This document shows positions 7,922-15,606 of a DNA stretch of 17,459 nt, in pieces; positions within the stretch are counted from its first letter, which is position 1; every line of letters starts with the position of its first letter. The stretch is from contig JAGQIY010000017.1 of assembly GCA_020430865.1 (NCBI GenBank), positions 1 through 17,459 on the forward strand. The letters are read 5' to 3'. Position numbers and translations under genes: made by a program. The notes beneath the pieces are model-generated. The model worked only from the letters and a program-made list of their open reading frames with translations, made no database searches and was not told the origin of the DNA. The DNA is from Myxococcales bacterium (GTDB lineage Bacteria > Myxococcota > Polyangia > Polyangiales > Polyangiaceae).

Positions 7922-8464
7922 TCAGAAGCCGCAGCTGCCGCTGCTCAGGGACGTGCGGAACAGCGCGAACGCCGGGCGCGGACCGCCGTCGGTCTGGGAG
8001 GGGGGCTTGAGCAGGCGCAGCTCGAGCTCGTCGTCGTTCATCAGGCTGACCACTGCCAGCATCGGGCCGCGGCAGGAAGACTCCACCCAGGCCATGAAGT
8101 TGTAGTCTCGGCCATCGCCGAACGATAGCTGGCTGAGGGGATCGCTGGAGAGCTCCTGCATCGGGATCAGCGGCGCCGCGTCGAAGGTCGGCTCCGGTGC
8201 GCAGGGGCCGTTCACGTCGTTGGAGCTGATGTCGCCCGGGGTGGTGTCCAGGTGCTCGGTGTCCAGAGTCACGCGCACGCGCAGCTCCTGGGAGAAGCCC
8301 CCGACGCGCTCTGGCGTGCGGATGAACTCGGCGCCGATGATGTTGCCGCAATACGCCTCGCCAGGGCCGGTGTCGTAGCGCTCGAGATCCTTGCAGCCAA
8401 TCAGCAGGGCGCTCGAGCCGAGCGCCAGCGCCGCGCTGCGGCCCAGCCTGGACAGCGCGATCAT
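7922..8464 (-). CDS. Small lipoprotein of unknown function, translationally coupled to the TPR/HEAT gene
   Basis: This 180-aa protein has an N-terminus (MIALSRLGRSAALALGSSALLIGC) that is a typical lipoprotein signal, with the lipobox LIGC and the acylated cysteine at residue 24. The mature part has five further cysteines (near residues 39, 87, 130 and the C-terminal GSCGF). It has a beta-rich look (ELRVRVTLDTEHL, SCRGPMLAVVSLMNDDELELRLLKP). I do not recognise a family. The start codon overlaps the stop of the upstream TPR/HEAT gene as ATGA (8461-8464), which implies translational coupling and probably a joint role in the periplasm or outer membrane. tsaD follows 59 bp later; that link is more likely shared transcription than shared function. 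Confidence 0.8.
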   Translation of the reverse strand: MIALSRLGRSAALALGSSALLIGCKDLERYDTGPGEAYCGNIIGAEFIRTPERVGGFSQELRVRVTLDTEHLDTTPGDISSNDVNGPCAPEPTFDAAPLIPMQELSSDPLSQLSFGDGRDYNFMAWVESSCRGPMLAVVSLMNDDELELRLLKPPSQTDGGPRPAFALFRTSLSSGSCGF

Positions 8465-11400
8465 AGCGCCTGCTTCGCGACCGCTCTCAGTCGCGGCTCC
8501 GAGTCGTGTTCCGCGAGGTAAGCTGCGATCTGCTTGGCGCGCCCAGCGTCGATCTCGAGCAGCGCCTTGAAGCAGGCCTCGCGTACGATCGCCATCTCGT
8601 CCCGCTCGGCGCCTTCGCTGAGCGCCTCGAGCATCTGATCGCTCCTCGCCGCGCTGCCGAGCTGCCCAAGGGTCTCCGCCGCTCGGGCCCTGAGCGTCCA
8701 CAGCTTCTTCGTGCCGAGCAGCTTGGCGATGGGCGACGTCACGCTGCTGTCCGCCTTTCCGCTGTCGCCGATCGCGGTCAGGGCGGTGAGCTGGACGCTC
8801 TCGTCGTGATCAGTCAGACGGGCGACGACCGCGCTGCGCGCCGCGACCTCCGGGCGAGTGGCGAGGAACTGCACCGCGTGGCTGCGCACGTCGGCGGTCG
8901 GATGATTCGACAGCGAGATGAACGAGTCCACCGCGCCGTGGGCGATGCGCTCGATGGCGCTGCGCAGCTGCTCGAGCTTCGCCGGGGCGAGCTTGCCGAA
9001 GTCCTGGTTGAAGCCTAGGGCGCCCGCCTGGAGCTTCGCCCCGCTGGCGGGGAGCATCTCGGCCACGATCTCTGCGCGCTCCGGGGAGCTCTGGACGGCG
9101 CCGCCCACCGACTCGGCCAACGCCGGAGCGAGCTTGATGATGGCGTCCGCTGCTGCGTCCGGGTTCGGGGGTTCGGGGGTGAGGGAAGCCACCAGCTCAC
9201 GCACATCGACCTTGCCGGAGCGCGGTGGTCGCTCCAGCGCAGAGCCGACACTGAATTTCCCCGTGGCAAGAACGACGGCGGCGGCGCGCGCGGCTTCGCG
9301 CTGCCTGTCGTCGGCGCTCAGCCAAGCGGCGGTGATCGCGCGACCGGCGCGAGCGTCCTTGAGGCGCGCGAGCGCAAGGATCGCCTGCCCGCGCACCAAG
9401 GGGTCGTTCGCCTCGGCGAGCTGGGCCAGCACGTCCACCTGCTGGGACGCGCCGCGCTCTCCGAGCGCGAAGGCCGCGGCCGCTCGGGGGAGCGGCCCGG
9501 CCTCCAGCGAGCGCGCGATCTCCGCGAGACGCCCGGTGTCCTGAGCGGTGCCGACCAGGCCGAGCCCCAGAGCGCCACACGCGCGCACGCTGGGCGCGTC
9601 ACTCTCCAGGAGCTTGAGCAACAGCGGGCGCGCTCTTGGGTCTTGCATGCGGGCGACGGCGTAGGCCGCGGCAACGAGCACCGGGTCAGCCTCCTCCGAG
9701 CGTACTTGGTTCCCCGGGGCAATGAGATCCGAGAGCTTGGGCAACAGCCCAGGGTCCTGAAGCGACGCCACCGCCAGCATCGCCCACACGCGCAGGTCAG
9801 CGTCGGCTTTGCCCGTGGCGTAAGCGACCAGCGACGGGCCGGCGCCCTTGTTCTTGATGTGCGAGAGCAGCTCGAGGGCGGTGCGTTGCTGCGTGCCTTG
9901 ATCGTCGCTCAGCGCGTCCAGCAACGGCTTGACGGCGCGCTCGCCGATCTTCGCCAGCTCGGCGGAGGCCTTCTTCGCTTCCGTCGGGTTCGTGCTCTTG
10001 GAGAGGTGCACCAGGGGGAACGCCATGGCGCCGTAGATCTCCACGAGCAGGCGCCGGTAGATGGGCTTGCCAGGGTTGCCCAACGCGACGGGCAGCAGCT
10101 CCTTCTCCAACGATTCCAGCGTCCCGCGCCCCAGGTTCAGCTGCATGCTGATGCGGGTCGCCTGACTCACCAGATCTTCGTCGGGGGAGGCGCGAACCAC
10201 GCGGCGCAGCAGCTGGTCGGCTTCGTCGATCTCTCCGCGGTTGATCAGCAGCTCCGCGAGCTGGAAGTACACCAGGAACAGGCGATCGTTCTTCGCGATG
10301 GCCTGACGGAACTGGGCGATCGCCTTGTCGTTGTCCTGGCGTCGCCGGTACATCTCGCCGAGCTTGCGGTGCCCTTCGGCGTCGTCCGGAGATAGCTCCA
10401 CTGCGCGCGCGGCATACTTGATGGCCGCGTCGTCCTGGTACAGCTCGGCGGCGTAGTTCGCCATGCGCTGGTAGTACTCCCGGGCGCGCTTCGGCTCGAC
10501 CTTCACCAGTTTCTCTAGCACCGCGATGGCGGCTTTCAGCTTGCGCTGTACGACCAGCACGTGCTCGAGACGCAGGAAGCTCTCGGCGTCGCCCGGGGCT
10601 GCGTCGGTGACCTTCTTCAGCACCTTCTCCGCTTCGGAGTAGCGCTTGCGACGGACATGAATTTCCGCAAGGAGACGACCCGCGTCGAGGTCAGGTGGCT
10701 TGCTGTTCAGGCGCCGGCTCAGGGGACTGACCTTGTCTTCGAGCTGACCCGAGAGTGACCACAGGGTGACGATGTGCTGGCGCGCTTCCCGGGCGACGTG
10801 GGCCGCGCTGGCGTCCAGCAAGAGCGCCTCCCAGATCTTCAGCGCCTGATCGTACTGCGCGCGCTTCTGCGCGCTGGAGGCGCCCGCGCCGGTGCGCTCC
10901 AGCGCCAGCGCGTAGGCCTTCTTGTAGTTGGTGAGCTTTGGCGCGAGCTTGACCGCTTCGGCGAGGCTCTCCAGCGCCTCCTTCGGCATGTCGTGCTCGA
11001 GGTAGACCTCACCGAGCGTGTAGAGGGCGCGCGCGCGGTTCGGGATCAGACTCATGATGCGCTTCCAGGTGCGCACCGCCTTCTCCTTGTCGCCGTCCTG
11101 ATAGTAGCGATCCCCCAGGTCGACCAGGTGACGTGGATCTCGCGGATCCCGCGCGAGGCGCTGGAGCACTGCCATCGCGCGCTTGCGCTCCTCCACGCGC
11201 TCGTAGAAGTCGACGAGGGCGGCGAGGGTCTCCTCGTCGCCCTTGGAGCGATCCTCGAGCTTCTTCAGGTGTTCCAGCGCCCCCTTGCGATCGCCGCGCT
11301 GGATCAGCGCCTCGGCGAGCTGGAACACGAAATCCGGGTTGCGCGGTGCCGCACGGATTAGAGCTTCGTACTGCTTGATGGCCTCCTCGAGCTCGCCCTG

Positions 11401-12558
11401 GATCTGCAGTAGCTGCACGACCTTGAGGCGAGTCTCGATGTCGCTCGACTTCTTCGCCAGCGCCTCCTGATAGGCCTTGAGGGCCTTCTTTACCTGGCCC
11501 GTCTCTTCGTAGAGCGCGCCGAGCATCTTGGCGCGGTAGAAGTCGCGTGACTTCTCCTGCTCCACCATCGTGATCAGCTCGCGCAGCTTGTCTTCCGCGC
11601 GGTAGACTTCGACGATCACGTCGTAGATCTCGCGGCGCACGCCGGCCTCCGCGCCGGCTACTCGAAGGGCGCGCTTCAGTGTCTTGAGAGCGTCCTTGGT
11701 CTGCTTGGCCTTGGCCTGAGCGCGCCCGAGATCGCGAAGCGCCGGCGCGAGCACGCGGTTGTCACCCGAGGCGTGCTTGACGACGTCTTCGAACTCCTTG
11801 ACGGCGCGCTCGTACTTCGAGCGCAGCATCAGCTCCCGGCCGAGCTCGGCGCGTACGAAGAAGCTGCCCTTCGCCCGCTTGACCAGCTTGTCGTGATACT
11901 CGGACGCTTCCTTGTAGTGCTCCAGGTCCAGCGCGAGTCCCATCAAGGTGCGCAGCGTCTGCTCGATGTCTGCGTCGATCTTGAGTCGTGGCAGCGCCTT
12001 CTCGAAGCGTGTGTAGGCGCCCGCTTTGTCACCGCGGTCCTGCAACAGGTGCGCGAGCGCGACCAGCGCGATGTGGTCCTTGGGCCGCTCCTTGATCGCG
12101 TCCTCGTAGGTGCTCACCGCGCGATCCATCTGGCCGTCCTGGCGGTAGATCCCCGCCAGCGCGACCTTCGCGTTGTAGGCCTTCTTGCCGCTGCCCTTGG
12201 CGAGGGACTCGAGCTCTTCGATCAGCTTGTCGAGCTTGCCATCGCGCTCGCGGTACAGCTGAGCCAGGCGCTGCAGCGGGAACTGGGCGCCTGGTTGCTT
12301 GAGCACGATGTCGCGGTAGCGCTTGATCAGCCTGTCGGGATCTTGCTTGCGAGTCGGCTTTGCCTGCGGCTTCTTGCGCTGCGGCTTCGCGCGATGCGGC
12401 TTGCCGGCGCCGGGCTTCGAGCGCGTGCGGCCACCGGGGTTGAACTGCGCGTCCGCCGTGCCGCTGAGGCTCAAGCCGATCAACAGAGCCAGCGCCCCAC
12501 CGGCGCGACCAAGCCAGCGTCCCTTCATGGACAACGAGCGACCTCTCCCCGCAGGCAT
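8461..12558 (-). CDS. Large exported TPR and HEAT-repeat protein
   Basis: This 1365-aa protein has an N-terminal signal peptide (hydrophobic core ALALLIGLSLSG, cleavage after TADA near residue 36). A very basic linker rich in Lys, Arg and Pro follows (about 42-75). About 20 tetratricopeptide-type helical pairs fill residues roughly 80-850, with clear units such as GDKEKAVRTWKRIMSLIPNR and AEGHRKLGEMYRRRQDNDKA. The last third (about 880-1365) changes to HEAT/PBS-lyase-like repeats (ALSDDQGTQQRTALELLSHI, DPLVRGQAILALARLKDARA, HPTADVRSHAVQFLATRPEV). No catalytic motif is seen, so it is probably a periplasmic or surface scaffold. The ATG at 12558 has an AAGG site 7 nt upstream. An internal ATG at 12529 would give a shorter, more usual signal peptide but has a less well placed ribosome site. 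The stop overlaps the lipoprotein start by 4 bp. Confidence 0.9.
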   Translation of the reverse strand: MPAGRGRSLSMKGRWLGRAGGALALLIGLSLSGTADAQFNPGGRTRSKPGAGKPHRAKPQRKKPQAKPTRKQDPDRLIKRYRDIVLKQPGAQFPLQRLAQLYRERDGKLDKLIEELESLAKGSGKKAYNAKVALAGIYRQDGQMDRAVSTYEDAIKERPKDHIALVALAHLLQDRGDKAGAYTRFEKALPRLKIDADIEQTLRTLMGLALDLEHYKEASEYHDKLVKRAKGSFFVRAELGRELMLRSKYERAVKEFEDVVKHASGDNRVLAPALRDLGRAQAKAKQTKDALKTLKRALRVAGAEAGVRREIYDVIVEVYRAEDKLRELITMVEQEKSRDFYRAKMLGALYEETGQVKKALKAYQEALAKKSSDIETRLKVVQLLQIQGELEEAIKQYEALIRAAPRNPDFVFQLAEALIQRGDRKGALEHLKKLEDRSKGDEETLAALVDFYERVEERKRAMAVLQRLARDPRDPRHLVDLGDRYYQDGDKEKAVRTWKRIMSLIPNRARALYTLGEVYLEHDMPKEALESLAEAVKLAPKLTNYKKAYALALERTGAGASSAQKRAQYDQALKIWEALLLDASAAHVAREARQHIVTLWSLSGQLEDKVSPLSRRLNSKPPDLDAGRLLAEIHVRRKRYSEAEKVLKKVTDAAPGDAESFLRLEHVLVVQRKLKAAIAVLEKLVKVEPKRAREYYQRMANYAAELYQDDAAIKYAARAVELSPDDAEGHRKLGEMYRRRQDNDKAIAQFRQAIAKNDRLFLVYFQLAELLINRGEIDEADQLLRRVVRASPDEDLVSQATRISMQLNLGRGTLESLEKELLPVALGNPGKPIYRRLLVEIYGAMAFPLVHLSKSTNPTEAKKASAELAKIGERAVKPLLDALSDDQGTQQRTALELLSHIKNKGAGPSLVAYATGKADADLRVWAMLAVASLQDPGLLPKLSDLIAPGNQVRSEEADPVLVAAAYAVARMQDPRARPLLLKLLESDAPSVRACGALGLGLVGTAQDTGRLAEIARSLEAGPLPRAAAAFALGERGASQQVDVLAQLAEANDPLVRGQAILALARLKDARAGRAITAAWLSADDRQREAARAAAVVLATGKFSVGSALERPPRSGKVDVRELVASLTPEPPNPDAAADAIIKLAPALAESVGGAVQSSPERAEIVAEMLPASGAKLQAGALGFNQDFGKLAPAKLEQLRSAIERIAHGAVDSFISLSNHPTADVRSHAVQFLATRPEVAARSAVVARLTDHDESVQLTALTAIGDSGKADSSVTSPIAKLLGTKKLWTLRARAAETLGQLGSAARSDQMLEALSEGAERDEMAIVREACFKALLEIDAGRAKQIAAYLAEHDSEPRLRAVAKQAL

Positions 12559-12626
12559 GGAGCAACCTTAGCAAAAGCCGCCGTGGCGACAGCGGCCGTG
12601 CTGCTCGGAGCGAGAAAACCGACGTC

Positions 12627-12647
12627 AGGTGCAGCAAAATCGCACCT
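12627..12647 (-). promoter_or_regulatory. Short inverted repeat in the gap between the Gly/Cys-rich and TPR/HEAT genes
   Basis: The arms aggtgc and gcacct are perfect 6-bp complements around a 9-nt centre. The site lies about 70-90 bp upstream of the TPR/HEAT start and 111 bp downstream of the Gly/Cys-rich lipoprotein stop, both on the minus strand. It could be an operator for the first or a weak terminator for the second, because GTTTTC follows 6 nt after the hairpin on the minus strand. Nothing else in the 199-bp gap (12559-12757) stands out, apart from a tccggccgga palindrome at 12662-12671. Confidence 0.25.
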
Positions 12648-12757
12648 CACCCCCAGGAAAATCCGGCCGGACACCGCGTGGGACGATGCCCAGCGCGCAG
12701 GCAGAGAACGAGCCGGGCTCACCTGGAGTGAGACGAACGAGGCCGCGCGACGTTGGG

Positions 12758-13708
12758 TCAGTTGCCCCCGCCGAAGCCTCCGAAGGGCGTACCACCACCG
12801 CCGCCGAACGGCGTGCCGCCGCCGCCGCCACCGAGCAGACCGCCGCACTCGTTGCCACAAGACGTGAAGACGCACTGCACGGAGTTGAACGCCGAGAGCG
12901 CCGCGTTGAAGTCCCCGTTGAAGCAGCCGAGCAGACACTGGAAGTCGAGGCCACCACCACCGCCGCCGCCGCCGCCCAGGCACTGGGTGACCGCGCAGAT
13001 GGCGCCGTCGCGACACGACTGATCCAGCAAGCACTCCTGAGCCTGCGGGCAGCTCTGGCCCACGCAGGAGATGCAGTCGACCACGCCACCGCCACCGCTG
13101 CCGCCGCTGCCGCCGTTGCCGCCGTTGCCGCCGTTGCCGCCGCTGCCGTTGCAGTCGCTGCCGCAGGTGGTGCTCTGGCAGGTTCCGAGACCCAGCGCGA
13201 GCTGCGCTGGCTGTCCGGTGACGCCGCCGTTCTGCTGAATCACCGACCCGCACGGACCAAGGCACTGGGCGCCGCTGCAGCCCGCGTCCTGCGCGCACTC
13301 GTAGATCGCCACGCAGCCGCCGTCGCCCTGACAGGTGTCCCACTCGTCACGACAGCCGTCGCAGGTGCAGACGTCGCAGTCGTCTTGCGCTGCCGCGAGG
13401 CAATCGTCTGGCGCTCCACCCGTGGCTCCGCTGCCGCCGAAGCCTGCGTCTCCACCGAATCCGCCTTCGGCTCCCGCGCCTGCGTCTCCACCGAATCCGC
13501 CTTCGGCTCCGCTGCCGCCGAAGCCTGCGTCTCCACCGAATCCGCCTTCGGCTCCCGCGCCGCCGCTACCAATCGTGCCGCCGACCCCGCCGCTTCCCTC
13601 GGGCACCCCGAAGTCGATGGTGGTGCGCCCACAAGCGGTCGCCCAGAGCAGACCAGAGACCAAGACCAGACCGAGACCTAGCTGACGCTTCGTTGTCGAG
13701 ACACGCAT
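12758..13708 (-). CDS. Gly-rich, Cys-rich lipoprotein of unknown function
   Basis: This 316-aa protein starts MRVSTTKRQLGLGLVLVSGLLWATAC, a lipoprotein signal with the acylated cysteine in the ATAC box. A Gly/Ala/Asp/Phe-rich region with repeats of GGFGGDAG follows. Next comes a Cys-rich module (DDCLAAAQDDCDVCTCDGC through CLGPCGSV), a GGN/GGS linker, a second Cys-rich module (CISCVGQSCPQAQECLLDQSC through CGNECGG) and a tail with GGGGTPFGG units. About 28 cysteines in an exported protein point to many disulfides. Similar Gly-linker lipoproteins with paired Cys modules are common in Polyangiales, but no function is established that I can name. A TTG start 9 nt upstream is in frame, but GGAG lies about 10 nt before the ATG at 13708, which I prefer. 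The gene stands alone, with wide gaps on both sides. Confidence 0.75.
   Translation of the reverse strand: MRVSTTKRQLGLGLVLVSGLLWATACGRTTIDFGVPEGSGGVGGTIGSGGAGAEGGFGGDAGFGGSGAEGGFGGDAGAGAEGGFGGDAGFGGSGATGGAPDDCLAAAQDDCDVCTCDGCRDEWDTCQGDGGCVAIYECAQDAGCSGAQCLGPCGSVIQQNGGVTGQPAQLALGLGTCQSTTCGSDCNGSGGNGGNGGNGGSGGSGGGGVVDCISCVGQSCPQAQECLLDQSCRDGAICAVTQCLGGGGGGGGGLDFQCLLGCFNGDFNAALSAFNSVQCVFTSCGNECGGLLGGGGGGTPFGGGGGTPFGGFGGGN
13097..13141 (+). repeat. 9-bp tandem repeat coding for the Gly/Asn/Ser linker
   Basis: Five adjacent copies of g(c/t)tgccgcc (two gctgccgcc, then three gttgccgcc) run without interruption and continue imperfectly on both sides. On the minus strand they encode GGN and GGS triplets of the linker between the two Cys-rich modules of the lipoprotein. 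A repeat of this kind would be prone to in-frame length change. Confidence 0.8.
13424..13561 (+). repeat. 57-bp perfect direct repeat (81-bp period) inside the lipoprotein gene
   Basis: Bases 13424-13480 and 13505-13561 are identical over 57 bp and are offset by 81 bp, that is 27 codons, so the frame is kept. A shorter core starting cctgcgtctccaccgaat occurs three times (13443, 13479 and 13524). On the minus strand the block encodes the GGFGGDAG-rich region just after the lipidated cysteine. Perfect identity at synonymous positions indicates a recent duplication or repeat homogenisation rather than old protein-level repetition. Confidence 0.85.
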
Positions 13709-14046
13709 GTTAAGCAAACTCCATCCGCGCGTTGGGCTCCGTGCGTCGGAGTACGGCGCGGTGCGGGAAGGGGAGGAGGCGAGAGTCTAGCACTCGAGCT
13801 GCTCCCGAGAAACGCAGCAGCAGCGATCGCCACGCGATTGTCGAACGCTTCAAGCTTCAAGCTTCGATGAATGCGTGGCTCACCTCCCGCCATGGACGCG
13901 GTGGAGTCCGCTTCCAGCCTGCTTGCCTGGATGACGCCGGCAGCAGCCAGGCACCGCTGCTGGAAGATTTCAGCGGAGCACGATCTCCAGCGCGCCTGCC
14001 ATCGAAGCGCGCAGGCTGCTGGAGAACGCAGTCTCTCGGCGGCCTG
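13709..14046. other. 338-bp intergenic region between the Gly/Cys-rich lipoprotein and cytochrome c peroxidase genes
   Basis: The region must hold the promoter of the lipoprotein gene and the 3' end of the peroxidase transcript, both on the minus strand. A weak -10-like TAGACT (minus strand, 13784-13789) lies about 75 bp before the lipoprotein start; no -35 is convincing. Three 7-bp tandem units (gcttcaa, gcttcaa, gcttcga) occupy 13848-13868. A hairpin cagcag/ctgctg lies at 13941-13962 and a larger one at 13985-14024. The short open frames across the region have no recognisable content, and I call none of them a gene. Confidence 0.5.
13985..14024 (-). terminator. Two-part stem-loop after the cytochrome c peroxidase gene
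   Basis: The outer arms ctccagc (13985-13991) and gctggag (14018-14024) are perfect complements. The inner arms gcctgc (13994-13999) and gcaggc (14011-14016) are too, separated from the outer arms by a 2/1-nt internal loop, with an 11-nt apical loop. It begins 22 nt downstream of the peroxidase stop on the minus strand. No U-run follows, so it may be a Rho-assisted terminator or an mRNA 3'-end stabiliser rather than a classical intrinsic terminator. Confidence 0.45.
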
Positions 14047-15174
14047 CTAGGGCAGCTTGGGCTCCTCGAGCTTGCCCTCGCAGTCCAGCGTCCCCAAGAA
14101 CGCAACCAGCTGCTTGATCTCTGCATCGGACAGCTTCTTGTCGACCAGGCGCGGGTCCTTGTTGGGGTTGTCGTAGCCACCACCCGCCATGAACTTCACC
14201 GCCTCCTCGAGCGTCTTGGCGTGGCCGTCGTGGAAGTAGGGGGCCGACTTGGCGATGTTGCGCAGGCTGGGCGTCTTGAACGCGCCCATGTCCGTGGCGC
14301 TCTTCGATATGGCCTTGCGGCCCTCGTCGATCTCCTCTGGCTTCTTGCCCTCGTAACCGACACCTGCGTTGTGGAACGCTCCGTCGGCGACCGCGAAGGC
14401 GTCCGAGAACATCGGTGGCGTGTGGCAAGTGTTGCAGCCCGCCTTGCCAACGAACAGCTTCCAGCCAGCGTCCTCTTCACTGCTCATCGCCGACTTGTCG
14501 CCGGCCATGGCCTTGTCCCACTTCGTATCCGCGCAGAAAAGCGTGCGCTCGTAGGCGGAGATCGCCTTGGCGATGTTGTCCGGCGTCACGCTGTCCTTCC
14601 CGAACACGGCGTCGAACTGCTTCTTGTAGCCTTCGATCTTGGCGATCTCTTTCGCCTTGTCGTCGAGCTTGTCCTTGCCGACCCCCATGTTGCCGCCGGC
14701 CCAAGCGCCCTTCATCTGCGCCTCCAGGTTGTCAGCGCGACCGTCCCAGTAGAGCTTCGGCAGGTACGCCACGTTCCACATCGTCGGCGCGTGGCGAGTG
14801 AGCGTCTTGTCTCCAGGGCCGATGGCCAAGGGATCGTGCCCGCCAGTGCCGTCCTCGTTCATGTGGCACGAGTAGCAAGAACGACTCCCGTCGACGCTGA
14901 GCCGCTTGTCGAAGAACAGCTGATGTCCCAGCTCGACCTTCTCCTTGGTCATCTCGTTGTCGTCGGGGATCTTCAGCTTGAGCAGGTTCTTGGGCGGAAT
15001 AGGCAGGCCGTTGGCGTCCACGCTCGGCGCCGCGCTCGGCGTCGTCTTGGCGGTGGTCGCCGGCTTCTTCGGTTCGCTCGGCTTGCTCGGTTCACTCGAC
15101 TTGTCGTCGCAGGCGATCGAGAGCAACGCCGCTGCACTCATCGCGCACACCAGTGTCGTCAGTTGACCCTTCAT
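14047..15174 (-). CDS. Di-heme cytochrome c peroxidase (CcpA/MauG family) lipoprotein
   Basis: This 375-aa protein has a lipoprotein signal ending in LLSIAC (Cys22). A Lys/Pro/Ser-rich tether to about residue 50 follows, and then two c-type heme sites, CYSCH (100-104) and CNTCH (247-251). Family motifs include LGHQLFFDKRLS (82-93), the FKTPSLRNI segment (299-307) and YFHDG (313-317). Length and heme spacing match bacterial di-heme peroxidases, which reduce H2O2 to water with electrons from small cytochromes; MauG-like oxidation of a protein partner is an alternative. The lipid anchor places it in the periplasm, probably on the outer membrane. The frame is open further upstream, but the ATG at 15174 has a near-perfect AAGGAGG site 5 nt before it and starts the signal peptide. 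It is transcribed away from the CAP-domain gene. No electron-donor cytochrome or maturation gene is nearby. Confidence 0.92.
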   Translation of the reverse strand: MKGQLTTLVCAMSAAALLSIACDDKSSEPSKPSEPKKPATTAKTTPSAAPSVDANGLPIPPKNLLKLKIPDDNEMTKEKVELGHQLFFDKRLSVDGSRSCYSCHMNEDGTGGHDPLAIGPGDKTLTRHAPTMWNVAYLPKLYWDGRADNLEAQMKGAWAGGNMGVGKDKLDDKAKEIAKIEGYKKQFDAVFGKDSVTPDNIAKAISAYERTLFCADTKWDKAMAGDKSAMSSEEDAGWKLFVGKAGCNTCHTPPMFSDAFAVADGAFHNAGVGYEGKKPEEIDEGRKAISKSATDMGAFKTPSLRNIAKSAPYFHDGHAKTLEEAVKFMAGGGYDNPNKDPRLVDKKLSDAEIKQLVAFLGTLDCEGKLEEPKLP

Positions 15175-15179
15175 CGTTT

Positions 15180-15186
15180 CCTCCTT
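15180..15186 (-). promoter_or_regulatory. Strong ribosome binding site of the peroxidase gene
   Basis: AAGGAGG on the minus strand lies 5 nt before the ATG at 15174. It fixes the start over longer in-frame alternatives reaching 15432, whose translation would not begin with a signal peptide. Confidence 0.85.
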
Positions 15187-15299
15187 CGCGCCCAGTTCCG
15201 TCGGTTCCCGGGTCGACCGCGTCCGCTTCTCTTGAGCGACGCTCATTCGCACCTGCACGGGCGCGAGACAAACAGCAGTCCCCCAGCCGGCCTCTGCGT

Positions 15300-15317
15300 A
15301 GCCACGAGCAAGCCACG
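15300..15317 (-). promoter_or_regulatory. Helically phased direct repeat upstream of the peroxidase gene
   Basis: Two copies of agccacg (15300-15306 and 15311-15317) are 11 bp apart, about one helical turn. They lie 126-143 bp upstream of the peroxidase start. Such spacing is typical of activator or two-component response-regulator sites, but 7-bp copies also occur by chance, so this is only a candidate. Confidence 0.2.
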
Positions 15318-15407
15318 GCGACGGAAACGATGCAACACGTTGTTTAGGGCGATTTGTCGCAACGCGGGCGCGGCGCTGAATGACACCCCGCTGTTTCCCC
15401 GATGGCC

Positions 15408-15606
15408 GCCGTTGACCGCGGCAATGGCCCACGCCGTTGCGTTTCGCCTCCGAGCCGAGGCGACTCCGGGTCGTCGACCCGACTGCGTTCGCTCCGGCCG
15501 GACGCCGCCACGCGGCAGCCAGCAGGCCGTGGTCAGTCTAGCTGACAGAGCGAGCGCTCGCGAGACGGCGTGGTCGGCGTCGGCTGTCATCCGGACCAGT
15601 CGCCGT
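15408..15606. repeat. Cluster of eight consecutive inverted repeats
   Basis: Non-overlapping inverted repeats fill 199 bp: 15408-15428 (gccgttg/caatggc, one G-U pair, 7-nt loop), 15444-15463 (tcgcctc/gaggcga, 6-nt loop), 15467-15481 (cgggtcg/cgacccg around one base), 15493-15502 (tccggccgga), 15504-15516 (gccgc/gcggc, 3-nt loop), 15532-15546 (gtcag/ctgac, 5-nt loop), 15550-15561 (gcgagcgctcgc) and 15565-15606 (acggcgtggtc paired with gacca and cgccgt, with a 2-nt bulge). The units differ in sequence, so it is not a simple repeat array. It could be a structured RNA, a set of operators or a REP-like element. Some of the short ones are expected by chance at this G+C. Confidence 0.5.

Noticed and set aside
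7863..8351. Upstream in-frame extension of tsaD
   Set aside because: The extension overlaps the lipoprotein gene in another frame, is Arg/His/Pro-rich, and the canonical TsaD N-terminus starts exactly at the GTG at 7862.
11773..12867. 364-codon plus-strand open frame opposite the TPR/HEAT gene
   Set aside because: It runs antisense to repeats of the TPR protein and across the intergenic gap without any domain; no ribosome site at its start.
15175..15432. N-terminal extension of the cytochrome c peroxidase
   Set aside because: AAGGAGG 5 nt before the ATG at 15174 and a lipoprotein signal starting there show the real start.
15408..15606. Inverted-repeat cluster as integron attC sites
   Set aside because: The required RYYYAAC and GTTRRRY core boxes are not found in the right arrangement, and no integrase or gene cassette is present.
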